Positions 29,402 to 37,638 of a stretch of DNA of 64,000 bases are shown piece after piece; positions within the stretch are counted from its first letter, which is position 1, and each line of letters begins with the position of its first letter. The position numbers were made by a program, and so were the translations under genes. A model generated the notes under the pieces. That model did no database searches. It saw only the letters and a list, made by a program, of their open reading frames with translations, and had not been told where the DNA came from. The DNA is from Actinoplanes sp. KI2. Its GTDB lineage: Bacteria; Actinomycetota; Actinomycetes; Mycobacteriales; Micromonosporaceae. The stretch covers positions 124,001 through 188,000 of the forward strand of contig NZ_JAOSZE010000009.1 in NCBI RefSeq assembly GCF_025630775.1, in the 5' to 3' direction.

Positions 29402-31189
29402 TCAGCTCCCCGGTACGTAGATCGAGCGGAGGATCTCGGCGGGCGTGGTCACACCGTCCGCCACCAGCCGCGCCGCCTCCTCCTGGAGGGTGCGCAGGCC
29501 TTCCTTACGGGCGGTCTCGCGGATCTCGTCGTGCCCCGCGCGGGCCAGGATGTGGGCGCGGATGGCCTCGGTGACCGGCATCATCTCGTAGACGCCGACC
29601 CGGTCCAGATAGCCGGTGTGCGCGCAGAAATTGCAGCCCGCCCCGCGGATGAAGCCGCCCTGAGGAGGCCGGCCGCCGATCGCCGCGAGCAGCGCCAGCT
29701 CCTGCTGCGAGGGCTGGTACCGCTCGGTGCAGTGCCGGCAGATCCGGCGGACGAGGCGCTGGGCGATCACAGCGGTGACCGAGGAGGCCACGAGGAAGTG
29801 CTCGATGCCCATGTCGAGCAGCCGGTGCAGGGCCGAGACGGTGTCGGTGGCGTGCAGCGAGGAGAGCACGAAGTGCCCGGTCAGCGCGGACTGGACGGCG
29901 ATCCGGGCGGTCTCCACGTCGCGGATCTCACCGACCAGGATCACGTCCGGGTCCTGCCGGAGGATCGACCGCAGGCCGTCGGCAAAGGTGAGCCCGGCCG
30001 CCTCGTTGATCTGGATCTGATTGATCGACGGGAACGTGTACTCGACCGGGTCCTCGATCGTCATGATGTTGCGCTCGGGGCTGTTGATCTCGTTCAGCGA
30101 GCCGTACAGCGTGGTGGTCTTGCCGCTGCCGGTCGGGCCGGCGCAGATCACCATCCCGTACGGGGCGCGCAGCAGCGTCGAGTACCGGGCGGTCATCTGC
30201 TGGCTCATGCCGAGCTTGGCGAGCTCGTAGAGCGGGCGGCTCTTGTCGAGCAGCCGCATCACGACCTTCTCGCCGCCCACCACCGCGGTCGTCGACACCC
30301 GGATGTCGACCGGGGTGCCCTCGACCTCCGTGCTGATCTGGCCGTCCTGCGGCCGGCGGCGCTCGACGATGTTCATGCCGCCGAGGATCTTGATGCGGCT
30401 GACCAGCGCGGCACCCATCGAGCCGGGCAGGTCGAGCATGTCGTGCAGGGCGCCGTCGATGCGGAACCGCACCCGGAGGCGCTCGCCCTGCGGTTCGATG
30501 TGCACGTCCGAGGCCCGGTCGCGCAGCGCCTGCGTGAGGATCATCTGGACGACCTGGACCACCGGCGCGTCCTCGTGCGCGGCCGGCGAGGCGGCGCGGG
30601 CGACGTCGCGGCGGCCGATCTCGCGGGCTTCGAAGGCCTTGATGTGTACGCCGACGCCGCTCAGCGCGCGGTAGCCGTTGCCGATCGCGCGCACGATCTC
30701 GGTCTGCGGCGCGACCCGGAGCGTGACGACCTTGCCGGTCGCCCGGACGAGCGCCTTGCCGACCGCCTCGGACGGCAACGCGACCGCGACCGTGACCTCG
30801 TCGTCCCGCAGGGCAACGGGGATGGCGAGCAACTCCCGGGCGGTGGCCTCGTCCAGCAACGCGACGGCGGACTCCTCCGGGGTGACCTGGCGCAGGTCGA
30901 TGACGGGGAGGCCGTGCTGGTGAGCGATCGCGCGGGCGACGTTGCGATCGCTGACCGCGCCGCTCTCGACCAGCAGCTGGCCCAGGCGCTTGCCGGTGCC
31001 GCGCTGCGCGGCGTCCAGTGCGGCCAGCACGTCCTCGCGCTTGGCCAGACCCGCGTGGACCAGCAACTCCCCGAGGCGCTTGCCGCCGTTCTCGATCGCC
31101 AGGTCGGCGGGCCGGACCGGCGCGGGAAGTACCGCGACGGTGTCGCGGGGTTCGGCGGCCGTCTGCTCGGCCCGGTTGCGCAGCTTCAT
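29402..31189 (-). CDS. pilB: Type IV pilus assembly ATPase
   Basis: The 595-residue protein is a PilB/GspE-type secretion ATPase that powers pilus extension. An N-terminal MshEN-like domain (about residues 30-190, with GKRLGELLVHAGL-type repeats) precedes the ATPase core. Walker A is GPTGSGKTTTLYG, the Asp box is TIEDPVEYTF, Walker B is ILVGEIRD, and four cysteines in CRHC and CNFC form the zinc site near the C-terminus. MshEN domains can bind cyclic di-GMP, which fits the nearby cyclase genes, but binding residues were not checked. ATG 31189 overlaps the pilT stop in ATGA. Confidence 0.93.
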   Translation of the reverse strand: MKLRNRAEQTAAEPRDTVAVLPAPVRPADLAIENGGKRLGELLVHAGLAKREDVLAALDAAQRGTGKRLGQLLVESGAVSDRNVARAIAHQHGLPVIDLRQVTPEESAVALLDEATARELLAIPVALRDDEVTVAVALPSEAVGKALVRATGKVVTLRVAPQTEIVRAIGNGYRALSGVGVHIKAFEAREIGRRDVARAASPAAHEDAPVVQVVQMILTQALRDRASDVHIEPQGERLRVRFRIDGALHDMLDLPGSMGAALVSRIKILGGMNIVERRRPQDGQISTEVEGTPVDIRVSTTAVVGGEKVVMRLLDKSRPLYELAKLGMSQQMTARYSTLLRAPYGMVICAGPTGSGKTTTLYGSLNEINSPERNIMTIEDPVEYTFPSINQIQINEAAGLTFADGLRSILRQDPDVILVGEIRDVETARIAVQSALTGHFVLSSLHATDTVSALHRLLDMGIEHFLVASSVTAVIAQRLVRRICRHCTERYQPSQQELALLAAIGGRPPQGGFIRGAGCNFCAHTGYLDRVGVYEMMPVTEAIRAHILARAGHDEIRETARKEGLRTLQEEAARLVADGVTTPAEILRSIYVPGS

Positions 31190-32280
31190 GAGCCGGCACC
31201 GATCCGGACGCGGGGACGAGCCTCGATGTCGCGCGGGTAGAGGCTGCGGGCGACCGCGTCCTCGTAGCTGATGATGCCGTTCTGCAGCAGGGTGGAGAGC
31301 GACTGCTCCAGCGTCTGCATGCCCTCGCGCTGGCCGCTGACCAGCGCGTTGCGCAGCTGGTGCTGCTTGCCTTCCTTGATCAGGTTGCGCACCGCGGTGT
31401 CGGCGACCAGCACCTCGTACGCGGCGACCATGCCACCGTTGAGGCGCGGGACGAGTCGCTGGTAGACGATGCCGGTCAGGGCGGCGGCCAGCTGGACCCG
31501 GATCTGGGCCTGCTGGTGCGCCGGGAAGACGTCGATGATGCGGGCCAGCGCCTGGCTGGTGTCGTTCGTGTGCAGGGTGGCGAAGACGAGGTGGCCGGTC
31601 TCGGCCAGGGTGAGGGCGAACTGGATCGACTCCAGGTCCCGCATCTCGCCGACCAGCAGGACGTCGGGGTCCTCGCGGAGGGCGGCCCGCAGCGCGTCGG
31701 AGAACGACTTGGTGTCGGTGCCGACCTCGCGCTGGCTCACCATCGAGCGGCGGTGCTCGTGCAGGTACTCGATCGGGTCCTCGATCGTGACGATGTGGCA
31801 TGCCCGGTCGTAGTTGATCTGGTTGATCACCGAGGCCAGGGTGGTCGACTTGCCCGAGCCGGTCGGGCCGGTGACCAGGACGAGACCCTGGTGCTGGCGC
31901 GCGAAGGTACCGAGCACCGGCGGCAAGCCAAGCTGGGCCATGCTCGGGATCTGGGCGGGGATCATCCGGAGCGCGATCGCGGTCTCGCCGCGCTGCCGGA
32001 ACGCGTTGCCGCGGATCCGGGCGTTGTCGCGCCAGGTGAAGGAGAAGTCGTACTCGTGGTTGTCCGTCCGCTCGGCGGCCTGCTCCTGGGTGAGCAGCTC
32101 GGCGAGCAGCTCCTCGGTGTCCGCGCCGGTCAGCACCGGGGCCTCGGTCACCGGGCGCAGTTGCCCGTCGACGCGGATCTGCGGCTGCATGCCGGCGGTC
32201 AGCAGCAGGTCGCTGCCGCGCGACTGCCAGAGGACGTCGAGGAGCGCATCGGCGCGGCCACCGATCCCGGACAAGTACAC
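31186..32280 (-). CDS. pilT: Type IV pilus retraction ATPase
   Basis: The 364-residue protein matches PilT in length and motifs: Walker A GPTGSGKSTTLA, the AALREDPD segment with Walker B VLLVGEMRD, and HTNDTSQALARIIDVFP. It drives pilus retraction and hence twitching. I choose GTG 32280 because GGAGG lies five bases before it; an ATG at 32310 would add ten residues without a ribosome-binding site. It is the first ATPase gene after pilA, and a strong hairpin separates the two. Confidence 0.92.
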   Translation of the reverse strand: MYLSGIGGRADALLDVLWQSRGSDLLLTAGMQPQIRVDGQLRPVTEAPVLTGADTEELLAELLTQEQAAERTDNHEYDFSFTWRDNARIRGNAFRQRGETAIALRMIPAQIPSMAQLGLPPVLGTFARQHQGLVLVTGPTGSGKSTTLASVINQINYDRACHIVTIEDPIEYLHEHRRSMVSQREVGTDTKSFSDALRAALREDPDVLLVGEMRDLESIQFALTLAETGHLVFATLHTNDTSQALARIIDVFPAHQQAQIRVQLAAALTGIVYQRLVPRLNGGMVAAYEVLVADTAVRNLIKEGKQHQLRNALVSGQREGMQTLEQSLSTLLQNGIISYEDAVARSLYPRDIEARPRVRIGAGS

Positions 32281-32316
32281 GAGAACCTCCGAATGTGGAC
32301 GAACAGGCAAGAGGAA

Positions 32317-32352
32317 CGGCCGGGGCGGACAAACTTCGTCCCGCCCCGGCCG
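32317..32352 (-). terminator. Strong hairpin between pilA and pilT (attenuator or terminator)
   Basis: The arms CGGCCGGGGCGG and CCGCCCCGGCCG are exact 12-base complements around a 12-base loop. The hairpin begins about ten bases after the pilA stop and ends before the pilT ribosome-binding site. No clear U-run follows on the minus strand, so it may be a partial terminator or a 3'-end stabiliser that leaves more pilA than pilT-pilB message. Confidence 0.6.
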
Positions 32353-32361
32353 GGCAGCGAT

Positions 32362-32694
32362 TTACGCGGCGGGGCAGTCCGCCACGACGGGCGCGGTGTC
32401 GGCGTCGGTGAAGGTGACGGTCGAGGACGGCTGCGACTTGAGGTAGGTCGGGTAAAGCTGGTTCATGGCGGTCGGGTACTTGAAGTTGTTCTTGGCGTAG
32501 TAGGCCTGGATTGCGATCTCGACGTTCTTCTTGTCCGAGACGCAGACCGCGTGCTTGCCGTCGTTCTTGAAGGCGTCGACGCCGAAGATGGTGATGCCGG
32601 CCAGCAGGCCGATGACCACGACGACGATCAGGAGCTCGATGAGGGTGAAGCCCTCGTCGTTCTTGCGGGCGGCCTGCAGACGCTGACGAAGCAT
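32362..32694 (-). CDS. pilA: Major type IV pilin (prepilin)
   Basis: The 110-residue prepilin has a 15-residue basic leader (MLRQRLQAARKNDEG) followed by FTLIELLIVVVVIGLLAG, with cleavage expected after Gly15 and Glu20 as the +5 residue. The mature protein of ~95 residues has two cysteines (in VCVSD and the C-terminal DCPAA) that could form the usual C-terminal disulfide loop. AGAAAG lies about ten bases before the ATG. It heads the operon and is the best candidate for the main pilus subunit. Confidence 0.88.
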   Translation of the reverse strand: MLRQRLQAARKNDEGFTLIELLIVVVVIGLLAGITIFGVDAFKNDGKHAVCVSDKKNVEIAIQAYYAKNNFKYPTAMNQLYPTYLKSQPSSTVTFTDADTAPVVADCPAA

Positions 32695-33024
32695 GATGTT
32701 CTGCTTTCTCTAGGGGTCGCCGCCGGGGCGGCAGAAAAAGGACGTGCGGTGCCCGCCGCCCGGGTGGGCGACCGGCGTTCGGTGCGTGAGGTGGTGCGTA
32801 ACGGACCGGCTCGAATCGGGGAAGTGCCAGGTCAGCGAGTTGCCGGCCGGGCGATCGAGGGGAAGTCCGTCCATCCGGAGCGTCGGGCCTGGCTTGCTGT
32901 CCCGTACGCCTCGATGCCGTTGCGGCTCGATCCGGATGAAGTCATGCGGTCACCGAGGACACGCAGGGGCAAGGGTCGTGAGATCTCTTGCCCGCGTCCG
33001 GCTTCTGGCCGGACTGCGGCACGG
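32695..33024. other. 330-base region upstream of pilA without a convincing gene
   Basis: This holds the pilA leader. GCCGCC-GG-GGCGGC at 32719-32732 is a small hairpin just upstream of the pilA ribosome-binding site. Only short frames without ribosome-binding sites are open here. It probably holds the pilA promoter, but no clear -10/-35 pair was recognised. Confidence 0.5.
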
Positions 33025-33138
33025 TCAGCTCGACTGCGCGGCCGCGCCGGAGCCGGGGCTCGGGGCGGTCCATTTCGCGAAGGGGGTGGCGACGGCGAGG
33101 CCGATTGCCGATACCGGCTTGCGGTAGGTGAGCTTCAT
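33025..33138 (-). CDS. 37-residue peptide with strong ribosome-binding site
   Basis: The frame encodes MKLTYRKPVSAIGLAVATPF followed by a Pro/Gly/Ser/Ala-rich tail ending AAAQSS. GAGGAG lies seven bases before the ATG, one of the best ribosome-binding sites in this region. An 8-base perfect inverted repeat lies just upstream. The N-terminal TYRKP resembles the YxxP leader motif of some RRE-dependent ribosomal peptides, but the following spacing does not match lasso leaders, and no cyclase, protease or RRE gene is nearby. It may be a small regulator or a peptide linked to pilA, 330 bases downstream on the same strand. The function is unknown. Confidence 0.5.
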   Translation of the reverse strand: MKLTYRKPVSAIGLAVATPFAKWTAPSPGSGAAAQSS

Positions 33139-33158
33139 GTCCGTGCTCCTCGAGGGCG

Positions 33159-33177
33159 TCGGCCGGAAACCGGCCGA
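33159..33177. promoter_or_regulatory. Perfect inverted repeat TCGGCCGG-AAA-CCGGCCGA
   Basis: Eight-base arms flank AAA, 20 bases upstream of the 37-codon ORF start. It could be an operator or a hairpin in the leader of that transcript. The flanking 33178-33376 is intergenic, separating this leftward transcript from the rightward lyase-family gene; it is locally AT-richer and presumably holds divergent promoters. Confidence 0.35.
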
Positions 33178-33376
33178 AATCCTTCGGGGTCGGTTTCGCC
33201 TCTTGCTCCCTGCCGGACCGAGGGCGACCATGTCGTCCGGCAGATCATCGCTTCCCGGCGGCTCTGGTGAACCGCTGCGCATAGTTAAGACGGACTTTTC
33301 ACCCACCACATCATCCGTTTGGTCACCCTTTATGCGGCAAATAGGGCATCGACCGGACGGTCTAGGGTCGGAAGTG

Positions 33377-34162
33377 ATGATTGATCCCAGTGGGAAGGCC
33401 CAGCTGCTCCGCCGGCTGCATCACGAGCCGGAGATTCTCGTCCTGGTCAACGTGTGGGACGTCGCGAGCGCCCGGACGATGGCCGGTCTGCCCGGATGCC
33501 GGGCGATCGCCACCGCGAGCTGGTCGGTCGCGGCCTCGCTCGGCGTTCCCGATCACGAGCGGCTCACGCGCGCCGACATGCTTGCCGCCGTCGGCCGGAT
33601 CGCGGCGGGCGTCGACCTGCCGGTCACCGCCGACCTGGAGTCCGGCTACGGCGCGAACCCGGCCGAGGTCGGCGAGACCATCGCTCGGGCGATCGGCGCC
33701 GGGATCGCCGGCTGCAACCTCGAGGACCGGGATCGGCCGGTCGCCGAGGCGGCCGCCCGGATCGAGGCCGCGCGGAACGCCGCCGAGGCCGAGGGCGTCC
33801 CGATAGTCGTGAACGCCCGGGTGGACATGCCCGTCGCGACGCCGGAGCAGATCGACCGCGCGGTGGCCCGCGGCCGGGCGTATCTGGACGCGGGCGCCGA
33901 CTGCGTCTTCCCGATCCGGATCCGGGACGTCGCCGTTCTCGAGCAGTTCGTGTCGCGGGTGGCCGCTCCCGTCAACGCGTTCGCCGCACCGGGCGGTCCG
34001 TCCGTGGCGGAGCTGGCGGCCCTCGGCGTCGCCCGGGTGAGCTTCGGACCGGGGCCGCTGGGCGCCGCACTGCTTGCCCTGCGCGCCACCGGCGAGACCC
34101 TGCTCGCCGGTGGCGCCGTGGACCCGGCGATGGCATTCCGCCCGCCGATGAACGAAGCCTGA
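33377..34162 (+). CDS. Isocitrate lyase / PEP mutase family enzyme
   Basis: The 261-residue TIM-barrel protein belongs to the phosphoenolpyruvate mutase/isocitrate lyase superfamily, which makes or breaks C-C or P-C bonds next to a carboxylate. Visible segments are VNVWDVASAR near the N-terminus, ADLESGYG (metal site), NLEDRD and VNARVD. The KKCGH loop of true isocitrate lyase is absent, so it is closer to 2-methylisocitrate lyase-like or carboxy-PEP mutase-like proteins. ATG 33377 or the GTG just before it at 33374 may start translation; TAGGGT at 33363-33368 could be a -10 box for a leaderless or near-leaderless message. The substrate is unknown. Confidence 0.8.
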   Translation: MIDPSGKAQLLRRLHHEPEILVLVNVWDVASARTMAGLPGCRAIATASWSVAASLGVPDHERLTRADMLAAVGRIAAGVDLPVTADLESGYGANPAEVGETIARAIGAGIAGCNLEDRDRPVAEAAARIEAARNAAEAEGVPIVVNARVDMPVATPEQIDRAVARGRAYLDAGADCVFPIRIRDVAVLEQFVSRVAAPVNAFAAPGGPSVAELAALGVARVSFGPGPLGAALLALRATGETLLAGGAVDPAMAFRPPMNEA

Positions 34163-34171
34163 CCGGCCCCG

Positions 34172-35779
34172 TCAACAGGCGTTGGGCACCCAGGAGCACT
34201 CGACCTCTTCGCCGTCGCGGGTGACCACGTGCGGCTTGACCTGGATGGTGCCCAGCTCCTTCTTCATCAGGTTGGCCGACTGAGCGGCGCCCGAGTTGGC
34301 CAGCGCCACCGCGGCCCGGTCCAGGATGTCGGCGACGCCGGCCGGCGCGGAGTTGGACACCGAGGAGAAGACCAGCGTACGGCCGGCTTTGTCCTTGACG
34401 TAGCCGGACAGCGCGTTGACGCCGGTCAGGGTGCCGGTCTTGCCGTGCAGGTTCCCCGCCGCCGGGGTGCCGACCATCCGGCTGCGCAGCGTCCCGCCGA
34501 CCATCGGGTTGGGGTCGCCGGCGATCGGCAGCGCCGCATACCAGGTGGCGAACCACGGACGGTGCTGGGCGGCGTTGAGCAGCGTGGCGATCTGGTTCGT
34601 GGTCAGCCAGTCGCGGCGGCTGAGCCCGGAGCCGTCACCCATAGTGATCTTGGTGGTGTCGACGCCGAGCTGCTTGAGCGCGGCGGTGGACGCGGCGAGC
34701 CCGGTGGACCAGCTGCCCGCCGATCCGGGCGTCTTGGCCCGGCCCATCGCCTTGGTGAGCAGTTCGGCGTGCCCGTTGTTGGAAAGCTTGAGGAACGAGG
34801 GCAGCAGCTGGCCGAGCGTGATCGAGGCGTGGTCGGAGAGCGTCGTCGCCGTGCTCGGCGTCGTCCCCGTGGTGGTCGAGCCGGTGATCGTGACACCGTG
34901 TCGCTTGAGCGCGTCGCGGAAGACGCCGATCGCCAGCCTGGTCGGATCCGGCACCGCGACCATGGTGGTGTGGGTGGCGGTCGGCTTCAGCGGGGTGGAG
35001 CCGCTCACCGTGATCGTGTTGCTGCCGTGCGGCCGGGTCGCGGTGACCGTGTCGGCCGAGCCCTGCTTGCCGGTGACGGTGTGGTTGACGATGGTGACGA
35101 CCGAGTTGGCCGGCGACACCGACAGCACGCCGGCCTTGCCCGCCGCCGAGCCGGGCTTGTCGACGATGGCGAGGGCGCCGGTGTCGTAGTTGGTGTCGGC
35201 GGCCACGGTCAGCGCCGAGATCGGCGCGTTGTCGAAGTACGCCTCGTCCTGCCACGACCAGTCCAGGCCGAGCGGCGTGTGGTCGAACCACGAGTCGTCG
35301 GCGACCAGGCTGCCGGTGACCTTCTTGACGCCCGCCTTGGCGACCGCGGTGGCCAGCGCGTCGAACTGGGCGTACGTCATCGTCGGGTCGCCCTGCCCGC
35401 GCAGGTAGAGGTTGCCGGTGACGGTCGAGCCGCTGCGCTTGCCGGAGTAGCGGGCCAGGGTGTGGAACCGGTAGCCCGTGCCGAGCACCTCGAGCGCCGC
35501 CGCCGAGGTCATCAGCTTCTCGTTGGACGCCGGAATGACCCGCTGATCGGCGTTGTGCGAATAGATGACCGCGCCGGTGGCGCCGTCGCGTACCTGCATG
35601 CCCGTGGTCGAGCCGGCCAGGCGCGAGTCGGCGAACACCTGGTCGAGCGTGGCGACCAGAGCGGCGTCGGAGGTGGTGTCGGCGGACGCGGCGTTCACCG
35701 CCGACAGCGCGAAGGCGGTGCCGGCGGCGGCCACCGCGGTGACGGCCACTGCGGCGAGGGTACGGCGGGAGAGGCGCAT
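34172..35779 (-). CDS. dacB: D-alanyl-D-alanine carboxypeptidase/endopeptidase (PBP4 / DacB type)
   Basis: The 535-residue secreted penicillin-binding protein trims or cuts peptidoglycan cross-links. The N-terminus has a signal peptide (RLSRRT, then a ~25-residue hydrophobic stretch ending near VNAASA). The catalytic motifs are SNEK (in PASNEKLMT, SxxK), SNN (in KLSNNGHAE) and KTG (in HGKTGTL), with the large insert between SxxK and SxN that defines PBP4. GGAG lies five bases before ATG 35779; a longer frame to 35818 lacks this. It stands alone between convergent and divergent neighbours. Confidence 0.9.
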   Translation of the reverse strand: MRLSRRTLAAVAVTAVAAAGTAFALSAVNAASADTTSDAALVATLDQVFADSRLAGSTTGMQVRDGATGAVIYSHNADQRVIPASNEKLMTSAAALEVLGTGYRFHTLARYSGKRSGSTVTGNLYLRGQGDPTMTYAQFDALATAVAKAGVKKVTGSLVADDSWFDHTPLGLDWSWQDEAYFDNAPISALTVAADTNYDTGALAIVDKPGSAAGKAGVLSVSPANSVVTIVNHTVTGKQGSADTVTATRPHGSNTITVSGSTPLKPTATHTTMVAVPDPTRLAIGVFRDALKRHGVTITGSTTTGTTPSTATTLSDHASITLGQLLPSFLKLSNNGHAELLTKAMGRAKTPGSAGSWSTGLAASTAALKQLGVDTTKITMGDGSGLSRRDWLTTNQIATLLNAAQHRPWFATWYAALPIAGDPNPMVGGTLRSRMVGTPAAGNLHGKTGTLTGVNALSGYVKDKAGRTLVFSSVSNSAPAGVADILDRAAVALANSGAAQSANLMKKELGTIQVKPHVVTRDGEEVECSWVPNAC

Positions 35780-35890
35780 GACGCTCCGGGGGAAGGAATG
35801 GTCAACAGCGGCGCACATCGTCGCACAACGCCCATCGACAAGTGGTCCCCTTCTGCCGCAGCGGTTGTGAGCGTCGTCACCGCCCGCGGT

Positions 35891-36682
35891 TCAAACGCCG
35901 ATGTCGCGGTGGTTGAAGCGCCACGTGCCCGCGGCGACGAACAGGACGGCGAACCCGAGCAGCAGCCCGGCGTGGCCCCACTGCACGCCGTTCTTGAGCG
36001 GCTCGCCGCCCAGGTACCAATTGAACGGGGAGAACTTCTCGGTCCACTTCAGGCTGTCGATCTGCGTGAAGAAGGAGTCGCCGAGATAGCCGAGCACCGC
36101 GACGACGGCACCCACCGCGGTCGCGTACGCCCGACGCCCGGTCCACGCGCCGACACCGTAGGCGAGCCCGGCGAACAGCAGCCCGAACAGGGCAAGCTGC
36201 AGGCAGATCGCGAACAGGCGGCCGGGTGCGAGCGCCGTGAACCGGCCCGGGCCACGCAGCGCGATGACCACGGCGCACATGACGGCGGCGATCACGGCCA
36301 GGGCCACCGTGATGGCCAGGAACCGCTGCAACGCCAGCGAGACGCGGCTCACCGGCTGGGCCTGGACCAGATCCAGCGTGCCCGCCTCCTCGTCCCCGGC
36401 GATCGCCTTGACCCCCGCGGAGATGGCGAAAACCGCGACCAGGATCGGCACCAGCAGGCCGAACACGCTGACCGCGAAGTAGTTCTCGGGCTTGGTGTAG
36501 TCCTCCATGTGGAACGCCTGCTTGATGGACTGCGGGAACGAGTTCAGGGCGTCGGCCATCGCCGGGTTGTTGATGCTGGGGTAGAACGACGCGTACATCG
36601 CGGCGACCGCGGCCAGCGCCACGGTCCAGCCGATCCACGCGCGACGGTTGTCGCGCATCGCCTTCCCGAAGACGCGCATCAC
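35891..36682 (-). CDS. ABC-2 type transporter permease
   Basis: The 263-residue protein has six membrane helices and a periplasmic-facing stretch near residues 30-65, as in ABC-2 permeases of the NosY/YhfA type. AGDEEAGTLDLVQAQPVSR (about 95-113) is the conserved cytoplasmic coupling segment. GTG 36682 and ATG 36679 are consecutive codons; either overlaps the upstream ATPase stop. With that ATPase it makes a two-component exporter. The substrate is unknown; such pairs often give resistance to a drug or antimicrobial peptide. Confidence 0.85.
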   Translation of the reverse strand: MMRVFGKAMRDNRRAWIGWTVALAAVAAMYASFYPSINNPAMADALNSFPQSIKQAFHMEDYTKPENYFAVSVFGLLVPILVAVFAISAGVKAIAGDEEAGTLDLVQAQPVSRVSLALQRFLAITVALAVIAAVMCAVVIALRGPGRFTALAPGRLFAICLQLALFGLLFAGLAYGVGAWTGRRAYATAVGAVVAVLGYLGDSFFTQIDSLKWTEKFSPFNWYLGGEPLKNGVQWGHAGLLLGFAVLFVAAGTWRFNHRDIGV

Positions 36683-37572
36683 GCGTCCTCCCCCCGGTAG
36701 TAGGTGAAGAAGAGCTCCTCGAGCTCGGGCTCCTCGCTGATCAGATCGACCACGTGGTGCCGGGCCAAGGCCTTCACCAGCGCGTCGGCGTCACCGGAAA
36801 GCTTGCAGCGCAACACTTTCCCGTCGATGACCACATCGGACACACCGGCCACGTCGAGCGCCGGGACGTCGTCGGCGAAGTGCACCTCGATCTTGTGTAG
36901 CGCCCGCTTGCGCAAGTCGTCGATGTGCTCGACGGCGACCAGCGAGCCCGCCCGGATGATGCCGACCCGGTCGCAGGTCTGCTGCACCTCGCTCAGCACG
37001 TGCGAGGACATGAAGACGGTCTGCCCCTCGCCGGCCGCCTCCTGAACCAGCGCGACGAACTGCTGCTGCAGGAAGGGATCGAGCCCGCTGGTCGGCTCGT
37101 CGAGGATGAGCAGCGGTGGCCGGTGCATGAAGGCCTGCAGGACGCCGAGCTTCTGCCGGTTTCCCTTGGACAGGCTGCCGATCCGTTTGCTCAGGTCGAG
37201 GTCCCATGCGGCCGCCAGCTGGTCGATGCGCTGGGCCGGCACGCCGCCGCGCAGGCTGCCCAGATACGTCAGCAACTCCCGGCCGGTCTGCCGGCCTGCG
37301 GCCACGAAGTCGCCGGCCAGGTAGCCGATCTTCGCGCGCAGGTCGGCGGAGGAGCGCGGATCGACGCCCAGCACGCGCACGGTGCCCGAGGTGGGGCGGA
37401 TCAGATCCAGCAGGATGCGAATCGTGGTGCTCTTGCCGGCTCCGTTGGGGCCGAGGAAGCCGAAGACCTCGCCGGCGGCGACGGCGAGGTCCAGGCCCTT
37501 CAACGCGGTGGTGCCTCCGCGACCGTAGCGCTTGACCAGCGCCTCGGTCCGGATGGCCGGGATCTCCGCCAT
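36679..37572 (-). CDS. ABC transporter ATP-binding protein (ABC-2 exporter partner)
   Basis: The 297-residue ATPase has Walker A GPNGAGKSTTI, a degenerate signature LSKGNRQKLG, Walker B LLILDEPTSGLD and the switch histidine in SSHVLSE, all in the first ~220 residues. A C-terminal ~75-residue domain (VEHIDDLRKRALHKIEV onwards) is typical of the CcmA/NatA drug-export group (DUF4162-like). It overlaps the permease start. Together they are a two-gene operon. Confidence 0.9.
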   Translation of the reverse strand: MAEIPAIRTEALVKRYGRGGTTALKGLDLAVAAGEVFGFLGPNGAGKSTTIRILLDLIRPTSGTVRVLGVDPRSSADLRAKIGYLAGDFVAAGRQTGRELLTYLGSLRGGVPAQRIDQLAAAWDLDLSKRIGSLSKGNRQKLGVLQAFMHRPPLLILDEPTSGLDPFLQQQFVALVQEAAGEGQTVFMSSHVLSEVQQTCDRVGIIRAGSLVAVEHIDDLRKRALHKIEVHFADDVPALDVAGVSDVVIDGKVLRCKLSGDADALVKALARHHVVDLISEEPELEELFFTYYRGEDA

Positions 37573-37638
37573 CGCCCGTCCTTTCGCTGCTGACGACGGT
37601 AGGGACCATAGACCGGCCGGGGCACCCGCGTCACCCGC

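Noticed and set aside
32832..32945. Second 37-codon ORF on the minus strand upstream of pilA
   Set aside because: It has no ribosome-binding site and no recognisable composition or motif, unlike the ORF at 33025-33138.
33025..33138. Lasso-peptide precursor call for the 37-residue peptide
   Set aside because: YxxP is present, but the following Leu and Gly positions do not match lasso leaders, and no B/C maturation genes lie nearby.
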